This document shows, in pieces, positions 1-4,669 of a stretch of DNA of 6,763 bases; position 1 is the stretch's first letter; each line of letters starts with the position of its first letter. This stretch comes from an uncultured Lachnospiraceae bacterium. Its GTDB lineage: Bacteria; Bacillota; Clostridia; Lachnospirales; Lachnospiraceae. The notes below the pieces were generated by a model. It made no database searches and was not told where the DNA came from. It saw only the letters and a list, made by a program, of their open reading frames with translations. The DNA lies in the NCBI GenBank assembly GCA_910587895.1, contig CAJUOE010000175.1, positions 1 to 6,763 on the forward strand, in the 5' to 3' direction. The position numbers and the translations under genes are program-made.

Positions 1-1
1 C

Positions 2-58
2 CATATTTATCAGGGTGATAAATACAGTGATTTATTTGTAATTACACATTTTTATTAA
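2..58 (+). CDS. possible C-terminal tail of an upstream phage gene (partial)
   Basis: One frame is open from the window edge to a TAA at 56-58 and reads as a plausible protein end (HIYQGDKYSDLFVITHFY). The other two plus frames also stop within 40 bases and look less protein-like. The remaining 40 bases before the next start are A/T-rich, as in the other gaps of this segment. Only 18 residues are visible, so neither function nor reality can be settled. By position it would be the gene before a scaffold-like protein, where head-morphogenesis phages often carry a portal, protease or related gene, but nothing in the sequence shows that. Confidence 0.3.
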   Translation, partial: HIYQGDKYSDLFVITHFY

Positions 59-98
59 AGTTCTACTTTAGCAGCATAATCATTTAAAATTCATCAAG

Positions 99-755
99 AT
101 GAAGTTTACAAAGGAACAGTTTTCAGAAGCACTGAAATTAAAACTGACCAACAATGGCAAGAAAAACTTGGCTATGAGTGAAAGAAGTTTCAATGAGGAA
201 GTAGAAGACATCTACGCCGATTTGGAAGAGAGTGGCAACAACGAAGAATTGGAGTTGGCTGATGCGGTAAGCAAAAAGATTAAACGCTTGGAGCGTATCG
301 ACAACAATGTACGAAACGACAATTCTAAGTTCGTAAAGGAGTGGGAAAAGAATCACCCTTCAAAGGATAAAAAGGATGATGGCGATGGAAGTGGAGAAGG
401 CAACAACAAGTCTGAACTACAGAAAATGCAGGAACAGATCAATGCTTTACTCAAACGCGAGGAAGAGAATAATAAAGCTAAGGAAGTATCCGAAAAACGC
501 AACAGACTCAAATCAGCCTTGAAGGGGAAAGAAGTGAAAAATGAAGACTGGATTAACGACCAGCTTGAACTGATTCACATTGATTCAGAAACGGATGTAG
601 ATGCTCTCACAGAAAGACTGGTGAAGAGTTACAACAAGTTCAGCGCGAACACACCTCCAAATATCACTCCAGGTGGAGCAGGCGGCGGTTCTGAAAAGGC
701 TGACGACTACTCCGATGTAGTGGCTATTGTGAAAAAACAGTCACACAGAGAATAA
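99..755 (+). CDS. phage scaffold-like protein (capsid assembly)
   Basis: A 218-residue, very hydrophilic protein with no cysteine, signal peptide or membrane segment. Residues 1-85 form a charged, probably helical domain. Residues 88-103 are a D/K/G/S/N linker. Residues about 104-140 are rich in E, K, Q, N and R with spaced leucines, suggesting a coiled coil. Residues 184-198 are a Pro/Gly-rich flexible stretch, followed by a short charged tail. This composition, and the place just before a beta-rich structural protein, is typical of capsid scaffolding proteins, which assemble inside the procapsid and are later removed. The assignment rests on composition and context, not on a catalytic motif. 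The ATG at 99 follows A-rich sequence without a Shine-Dalgarno motif, as is normal in Bacteroidetes and their phages. The next gene follows after 29 bases, so the two are probably co-transcribed. A non-scaffold structural or hypothetical protein remains possible. Confidence 0.6.
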   Translation: MKFTKEQFSEALKLKLTNNGKKNLAMSERSFNEEVEDIYADLEESGNNEELELADAVSKKIKRLERIDNNVRNDNSKFVKEWEKNHPSKDKKDDGDGSGEGNNKSELQKMQEQINALLKREEENNKAKEVSEKRNRLKSALKGKEVKNEDWINDQLELIHIDSETDVDALTERLVKSYNKFSANTPPNITPGGAGGGSEKADDYSDVVAIVKKQSHRE

Positions 756-784
756 GAAACAATAATCATTAAAACTAAAAAGAA

Positions 785-1522
785 ATGGCAGATTTTTATC
801 AGCAAATCCTATTGAATAGCGGCTACCTTCCCGGTAGAGCGTTGGTTCAGGCTCGCGGAAGCATTGGCGGACACCGCTATGTATTCGTGAAGCTACAGAT
901 GAGTGGAAAAGATGCGCTTGTGTTCCCTACTACGGGATGCGTAATCAAAAACCCGTTCAAGGGTAACGCACGCGCTTTCGCCGGCACTCTGTTTGAGTAT
1001 AACCCCGATGGTACAGGCTACATCCTGAAATCATACGCAGTTGCAAAAGCTACAGCAGATGCTACAGACACAGACATCTACTTGAAAAGAGACGGATATT
1101 CGCTTATTCCGTTCGTAGGTGACATTCTTATGGTTGCTCCTACCACATTGACAGGAAAAGGAACAGCGGTTACAGTAACGGCCGTATCAAAAGAAACCGA
1201 TGCTGATACAGGTGACGTTTGGAAAGTTACACTTAGCGCAGCACTTGGAGCACTGACCACATCTTCCGTCCTTGTGGAAGCAAAAGAAGCAGGAGCGTCA
1301 AAGACGCCTATGGTGACCAATCCGAACTCCTACCTTCCTTGTGACTTTGACTTTGTATTTGACCCTTCCGCATCCGAAGATGACTTCGATGGTGCAAGAT
1401 ACCTGATTACCCCGGCGTTGGCTTTGGGAGACGTGTTCCTCTATGAAGACCGTATGCAACCTCTTTCGGCTGCAATGAAGTCTTTGAACAAGAGTAAGGT
1501 TAAGGGTTGGTTTAACATTTAA
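785..1522 (+). CDS. phage structural protein, probably head decoration or head fiber
   Basis: A 245-residue protein rich in G, A, T, V, D and aromatic residues, with many predicted short beta strands and no signal peptide or membrane helix. Residues 1-80 form a well-ordered looking N-terminal region. Residues 84-170 are an Ala/Thr/Val-rich stretch containing short strands such as VGDILMVAP and GTAVTVTAV, as in beta-sandwich decoration modules. Residues 175-245 return to a more ordered region ending in GWFNI. Between a scaffold-like gene and the start of a further gene 12 bases downstream, a capsid decoration or head-fiber role is most likely. It could instead be a small major capsid protein, since the fold cannot be read from sequence alone. 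The start follows an A-rich stretch with no Shine-Dalgarno motif, like the gene before it. The gene is complete and sits wholly on the phage side of the join. Confidence 0.6.
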   Translation: MADFYQQILLNSGYLPGRALVQARGSIGGHRYVFVKLQMSGKDALVFPTTGCVIKNPFKGNARAFAGTLFEYNPDGTGYILKSYAVAKATADATDTDIYLKRDGYSLIPFVGDILMVAPTTLTGKGTAVTVTAVSKETDADTGDVWKVTLSAALGALTTSSVLVEAKEAGASKTPMVTNPNSYLPCDFDFVFDPSASEDDFDGARYLITPALALGDVFLYEDRMQPLSAAMKSLNKSKVKGWFNI

Positions 1523-1534
1523 ACTTGATAAGCT

Positions 1535-1561
1535 ATGCCTAAATTTGATTTTAACAACAGT
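1535..1561 (+). CDS. first codons of a third phage gene, cut by the join (possible major capsid protein)
   Basis: An ATG lies 12 bases after the preceding stop, matching the tight spacing of the two genes upstream, and opens with MPKFDFNNS. After about nine codons the same frame runs into sequence that encodes an ABC-transporter protein in a different frame. Everything beyond this point in the capsid frame, to a stop at 1822, is therefore a meaningless continuation. In many tailed phages the major capsid gene follows scaffold and decoration genes, so this is a reasonable guess from position only. The exact last native base is uncertain by a few bases because the true phage sequence beyond the join is not in the window. 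Confidence 0.4.
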
Positions 1562-1562
1562 A
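1547..1562. other. chimeric join between phage-like and Clostridium-like DNA
   Basis: Upstream of this short interval the reading frame is that of a phage gene begun at 1535. From 1560 onward a different frame encodes a conserved internal segment of a sugar ABC-transporter ATPase, beginning VDTPQNLYQKP. The frame jump, the loss of the 3' part of one gene and the 5' part of the other, and the switch from starts lacking a Shine-Dalgarno motif to starts with one all fall at this place. I see no inverted or direct repeat, insertion sequence, tRNA or integrase here. The likely cause is a chimeric assembly or amplification product rather than a biological insertion. Confidence 0.75.
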
Positions 1563-2024
1563 GATACGCCTCAGAACTTATATCAGAAACCGCAGAACCT
1601 GTTCGTAGCAGGATTCATGGGATCTCCGCAGATGAACTTCTTAGATGCAGTTGTAGAAGTAAGCGGCGACACTGCAAGCCTGAAAGTAGCTGGCAGCAGC
1701 ATTCCGCTTCCGGCAGCAAAATCCAAGAAGCTGATCGATGGCGGTTATGCAGGAAAGACTGTTACATTCGGTATTCGTCCGGAAGATGTATACGATTCCG
1801 AAGCATACATTCAGAATGCTAAATGTGTATTCGAATCTAACATTAAAGTATACGAGTTGCTTGGTGCGGAAGTTTACTTATACTTTGATCTTGCTGAGTT
1901 CCCGATTACAGCCAGAGTTGATTCCCGTACAACAGCAAGACCTGGTGACACAGTTAAATTTGCGTTTGACGTTGAGAAGATTCATGTATTCGATAAAGAG
2001 ACAGAGCAGGTTATTACAAACTAG
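1560..2024 (+). CDS. carbohydrate ABC-transporter ATP-binding protein, C-terminal part only (MsmK/UgpC type)
   Basis: About 154 C-terminal residues of a MalK-like ATPase, which energises sugar import at the inner face of the membrane. The opening VDTPQNLYQKP and the following NLFVAGF-GSPQMNF are the family's conserved end of the nucleotide-binding domain and entry to the regulatory domain. GIRPEDVY and the beta-rich remainder fit the C-terminal OB-fold (TOBE-type) domain that contacts sugars or regulators in this family. Full-length relatives are about 360-370 residues, so roughly the first 210 are missing, including the Walker A, signature and Walker B motifs. This fragment cannot hydrolyse ATP. 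The TTG at 1545 gives an open frame but has no ribosome site and lies in phage-derived sequence, so it is not a real start. The missing part was presumably lost at the join. A strong terminator follows the TAG. Relatives often serve several sugar transporters, which would fit a gene lacking permease neighbours here. Confidence 0.88.
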   Translation, partial: VDTPQNLYQKPQNLFVAGFMGSPQMNFLDAVVEVSGDTASLKVAGSSIPLPAAKSKKLIDGGYAGKTVTFGIRPEDVYDSEAYIQNAKCVFESNIKVYELLGAEVYLYFDLAEFPITARVDSRTTARPGDTVKFAFDVEKIHVFDKETEQVITN

Positions 2025-2038
2025 TCACAATGAATTAC

Positions 2039-2071
2039 AAAAGGGGATGCAGATGTGCATCTCCTTTTTTC
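2039..2071 (+). terminator. intrinsic terminator of the ABC ATPase gene
   Basis: A stem of GGGGATGCA (2043-2051) pairs with TGCATCTCC (2056-2064) through nine pairs, one of them G-U, around a four-base GATG loop. A run of six T follows at 2065-2070, and the A residues before the stem (2039-2042) can extend the pairing. It begins 14 bases after the stop codon, so transcription of the ATPase gene should end here. The next gene therefore probably has its own promoter in the 65 bases that follow, though I see no convincing -35/-10 pair there. Confidence 0.85.
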
Positions 2072-2136
2072 TTAAAGTGTAAAGGTAATTGTGAAACTTT
2101 GTTTTTACAGCCAGAGAGGAAAGGTATGGTATCGAT

Positions 2137-3225
2137 ATGATTTCAGGACAGGTTATTAAAACGAGTATAGAGGAATTGAAGGCCATCACCAGAGTAGATT
2201 TGTGCGTATTGGATCTGGAAGGAAATGTAGTGGCATCTACATTCGAACTGAACGACCTTTCTTTGAACCTGATCACGGAATTTGCAGAATCTCCGGCTGA
2301 CAGTCAGGTAATAGGCACACATCATCTGTTAAAGATTCTGGATGAAGGAGAACTGCTGTACGTATTGGATGCAAGGGGCGCGGGGGAAGACACCTATATG
2401 ATCGGAAAGGTGGCTGTAAGCCAGCTGCAGAATTTGGTCATTGCATACAAAGAGAGATTTGACCGCAACAATTTTTTCCAGAATTTATTGTTGGACAATA
2501 TGCTTTTGGTGGATATTTATAACCGCGCCAAAAAGCTGCATATAGAAGTTTCCGTGCCGCGTGCGGTTTTTCTGATAGAAACAGGAGATGATAAGGAAAA
2601 TCCGGCAGCGGAATTGTTAAACGGAATGTTTTCTTCACAGATCGGGGATTATATTACGGCTGTGGACGAAAGCAATGTCATTCTGATAAAGGCGCTGTCT
2701 CCCGACGAAGGTTATGCCGGATTGGAGAGGATCGCCCATACGATCGTAGATATGATGAACATGGAAGCAATGATGAATGTCCGCGTGTCATACGGAACGA
2801 TTGTGGAAGAATTGAAAGAGGTTTCGAAATCTTATAAGGAAGCTAAAATGGCGCTGGATGTAGGTAAGATCTTCTATGAAGAGAAAAAGGTAACGGCATA
2901 CGGCAATCTGGGGATCGGCCGCCTGATATACCAGCTTCCGGTCAATCTATGCCGTATCTTCATTGATGAGATATTCGGCTCAAATGTGCCGGACGATCTG
3001 GACGACGAAACATTGACAACGATCAATAAGTTCTTCGAGAACAATCTGAACGTATCGGAGACCTCCAGACAGCTGTTCGTTCATAGAAATACGCTCGTAT
3101 ACCGGATCGAAAAACTGGCCAAGAGTACGGGACTGGATATCCGTACATTTGACGATGCACTTACTTTCAAAATTGCGCTTATGGTCGTAAACTATATGCG
3201 TTATTTGGACTCGCTGGAATATTAA
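2137..3225 (+). CDS. CdaR/PucR-family transcriptional regulator
   Basis: A complete 362-residue cytoplasmic regulator. Residues 1-95 form a PAS-like N-terminal sensing region. Residues 100-134 hold the helical linker YKERFDRNNFFQNLLLDNM and DIYNRAKKLHIE, characteristic of this family in Clostridia. Residues about 138-255 are the degenerate GGDEF-like domain of CdaR proteins, which carries no GGDEF signature and is not expected to make cyclic di-GMP. Residues 303-350 are the C-terminal helix-turn-helix, with NVSETSRQLFVHRNTLVYRIEKL as its core (two adjoining stretches). Family members often activate uptake or catabolism genes for sugar diacids, purines or similar compounds; the ligand here is unknown. 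The ATG at 2137 follows GAGAGGAAAGG (2114-2124) at a rather long spacing. An upstream ATG at 2126 meets a stop after four codons, and no other in-frame start is available. It sits between two strong terminators and so is probably a single-gene transcript. Adjacency to a sugar-import ATPase suggests, without proving, a role in carbohydrate response. Confidence 0.88.
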   Translation: MISGQVIKTSIEELKAITRVDLCVLDLEGNVVASTFELNDLSLNLITEFAESPADSQVIGTHHLLKILDEGELLYVLDARGAGEDTYMIGKVAVSQLQNLVIAYKERFDRNNFFQNLLLDNMLLVDIYNRAKKLHIEVSVPRAVFLIETGDDKENPAAELLNGMFSSQIGDYITAVDESNVILIKALSPDEGYAGLERIAHTIVDMMNMEAMMNVRVSYGTIVEELKEVSKSYKEAKMALDVGKIFYEEKKVTAYGNLGIGRLIYQLPVNLCRIFIDEIFGSNVPDDLDDETLTTINKFFENNLNVSETSRQLFVHRNTLVYRIEKLAKSTGLDIRTFDDALTFKIALMVVNYMRYLDSLEY

Positions 3226-3262
3226 TATGGTATATTGTTAACTTCAATATTGCTTTGTGAAC

Positions 3263-3294
3263 ATACCGGATGGGAAATCATCCGGTATTTTTTT
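3263..3294 (+). terminator. intrinsic terminator of the CdaR-type regulator
   Basis: A perfect 10-pair stem, ATACCGGATG (3263-3272) with CATCCGGTAT (3279-3288), closes a six-base loop and is followed by a T run reaching 3294. It starts 37 bases after the regulator's stop. With the terminator at 2039-2071 it isolates the regulator as its own transcription unit. The mirror-image arm has no matching T run on the minus strand, so it acts in the plus direction. Confidence 0.9.
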
Positions 3295-3335
3295 AGTATG
3301 TCCAACATATATATTAAACACAGAGAGGTGAAAGC

Positions 3336-4598
3336 ATGTATCAGAAAGAAATTATTTATATGCACCTGTTCGAGGGTGAAATAAGAGGAAGCTGTCTCGG
3401 CTATCTCAAAACAGAGAAAAAACAGGGCCGGTACTGTCTGGAAATACAGGTAAAAAAACTGTTCACGGAGCTGTCCGGCAGTTTTCCCATCCGTCTGCAG
3501 AGTGAAAGCGGATGGCGGGAGGCGGATATGCTTCTGGTAAGAGAAGGAAACGGCAAATGGACAGGAGAGGCAGAAGAACAAATCCTGCGGGCAGAAATCA
3601 TACTGTCTATGACAAAGAAGATAAAAGGGGAAAGTAAAATCCTTAAAGAGGCGGAGGAGAGAAAGGAGGCCGTTATAGAAACGGAAGAACCGCTGAGAGC
3701 CGTACAGTCTGAAAAAAGCATGGAATCTAAGGGAAACATGCAGTCTGAAGAAAAGATCCAATTTAAAGGAAACGAAAGCATACAATATGGGGAAAGCACA
3801 CGGTCCAGGGATAACGTGCACTCCGAAGGAGACAAACGTTTCGAAGAAAGGGAAGAATCCGGAAGAGATATGCGGCCTGAAAAAGGAGAAGAATCCGAAA
3901 GAGATATGCGGCCTGAAAAAGGAGAAGAATTCGGAAGAAGTATACGTCCGGAGGAAAGGGAAGAATCCGGGAGTGAAATGCGTCCGGAGGAAAGGGAGCA
4001 ATCCGAAAGCATAATGTGGCCTGAAGAAGGGAAACAGTGCGGAAGAGGAATACAGTCCGAAGAAAAAGCGCCATCCGTGGGAGAGGCACGGCCTGAAGAA
4101 AGAGAACGGCTCGGGAGAAAGGAATCGGAAACAAATATCTATGACGGCAGATATACGAATATCCATGGAAAAAGACAGAAAGTGGAAGCGATGGAGCGGC
4201 AATATGCACCGAAGTCCGCGGTGAGAAAAGAACGGATGGGGAAGGCGGAGTATGTACCGTTATATGAGAATAAATGGGAACAGCTTATGTCCACGTATGA
4301 GCAGATCCATCCGTACGGTGATAACAGGATCTATGTCAAACTGGCGCCAAAAGATTTTGTTATTCTGCGCGAAAATTATCAGCATCTTGTTAATAACAGT
4401 TTTCTGCTGCATGGATTTTATAACTACCGTTATCTAATACTGGGAAAAGAAAACGGTTTTTATCTTGGCGTGCCGGGCGTCTTTTATGAAAGAGAAAAAA
4501 TGGTTGCTCTGATGTTCGGGTTTGAGGCGTTTGAATGTGAAGGAGGCGGGGCAGAAGAAGGGAAATTTGGATATTATCTACGAAAAGTCGAGCTTTAA
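3336..4598 (+). CDS. uncharacterised repeat protein with DUF6128-like C-terminus
   Basis: A 420-residue protein of unknown function. Residues 1-95 form a probable beta-rich N-terminal domain. Residues about 100-300 are a hydrophilic, mostly E/R/K/S/G region expected to be disordered; residues 173-256 are seven units of a 12-residue repeat, described separately. Residues about 313-420 resemble a DUF6128 domain found in Lachnospiraceae, with conserved-looking stretches IHPYGDNRIYV, DFVILRENYQHLVNNSF, LLHGFYNY, YLGVPGVFYEREK and FGYYLRKVEL. There is no signal peptide, membrane segment or catalytic motif, so it is probably cytoplasmic. The ATG at 3336 has a good Shine-Dalgarno, GAGAGGTG (3323-3330), five bases upstream. 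A TATATT (3310-3315) might be a -10 but no -35 partner is seen. The gene follows a terminator and precedes the GGDEF gene by 71 bases with a promoter-like site between, so they need not be co-transcribed. The DUF6128 label is from memory of the family and needs a profile search. Confidence 0.75.
   Translation: MYQKEIIYMHLFEGEIRGSCLGYLKTEKKQGRYCLEIQVKKLFTELSGSFPIRLQSESGWREADMLLVREGNGKWTGEAEEQILRAEIILSMTKKIKGESKILKEAEERKEAVIETEEPLRAVQSEKSMESKGNMQSEEKIQFKGNESIQYGESTRSRDNVHSEGDKRFEEREESGRDMRPEKGEESERDMRPEKGEEFGRSIRPEEREESGSEMRPEEREQSESIMWPEEGKQCGRGIQSEEKAPSVGEARPEERERLGRKESETNIYDGRYTNIHGKRQKVEAMERQYAPKSAVRKERMGKAEYVPLYENKWEQLMSTYEQIHPYGDNRIYVKLAPKDFVILRENYQHLVNNSFLLHGFYNYRYLILGKENGFYLGVPGVFYEREKMVALMFGFEAFECEGGGAEEGKFGYYLRKVEL
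3852..4103 (+). repeat. coding tandem repeat, 36 bp x 7 (12 residues per unit)
   Basis: Seven in-frame 36-base units encode residues 173-256. The pattern is roughly E-E-S-G-R-x-M-R-P-E-(E/K)-(R/G). The first two units (3852-3887 and 3888-3923) differ at only one base (gga versus gaa), indicating a recent slipped duplication, while later units are increasingly diverged. Upstream residues (about 122-172) show a shorter period of about six residues (for example NMQSEE, STRSRD, NVHSEG, DKRFEE), as if the 12-residue unit arose from paired six-residue elements. The arrangement is intragenic and keeps the frame; there are no spacers, so it is not a CRISPR array. Copy number probably varies between strains. 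Confidence 0.9.
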
Positions 4599-4600
4599 TA

Positions 4601-4629
4601 TGGTCGAAAAGCCTGAAACATGCTACAAT
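4601..4629 (+). promoter_or_regulatory. probable extended -10 promoter for the GGDEF gene
   Basis: TGCTACAAT (4621-4629) fits an extended -10 element (TGn followed by a TATAAT-like hexamer, 5 of 6 matches). Seventeen bases upstream, TGGTCG (4601-4606) matches only three of six -35 positions, a weakness that an extended -10 can offset. It lies immediately after the stop of the preceding gene and 40 bases before the chosen start. This suggests the cyclase gene can be transcribed on its own, with no terminator seen between it and the gene before. Start-site mapping has not been done. Confidence 0.5.
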
Positions 4630-4654
4630 ATATACAAAATAAAGCAATGTGATC

Positions 4655-4661
4655 GGAGTGA
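4655..4661 (+). promoter_or_regulatory. ribosome binding site deciding the start at 4670
   Basis: GGAGTGA (4655-4661) lies eight bases before ATG 4670, an ordinary spacing. An upstream GTG at 4649 would be in frame and add seven residues, but nothing resembling a Shine-Dalgarno precedes it, and the sequence before it is AT-rich. The protein beginning at 4670 opens MNIAVLLG, the normal first strand of a periplasmic-binding-protein fold, which also favours this start. Confidence 0.65.
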
Positions 4662-4669
4662 ATAAGGGG

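Noticed and set aside
35..71. Bacteroidetes-type promoter (TTTG at 35-38 and TACTTTAG at 64-71)
   Set aside because: The -7-like element has one mismatch and the 25-base spacing is longer than usual, so in AT-rich DNA this may be chance.
1535..2024. Prophage integration of the phage segment into the ABC ATPase gene
   Set aside because: The break lies inside a phage head gene, with no attachment-site-like repeat, tRNA or integrase, which does not fit site-specific integration.
2137..3225. Second cyclic di-GMP cyclase, because CdaR proteins contain a GGDEF-like domain
   Set aside because: The middle domain lacks a GGDEF signature and the metal-binding aspartates; in this family it is a non-catalytic relative.
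3852..4103. Regular 36-base repeats suggesting a CRISPR array
   Set aside because: Units are directly adjacent without spacers, keep one reading frame and diverge gradually; they encode a protein repeat.
3222..4202. Long minus-strand open frame of 326 codons, with two further antisense frames over the same region (3401-4012 and 3763-4209)
   Set aside because: They mirror the E/K/R-rich codons of the plus-strand repeat protein (gaa read backwards gives ttc), yielding implausible F/P/S-rich repeats, and the plus-strand gene has a good ribosome site and conserved-looking domains.
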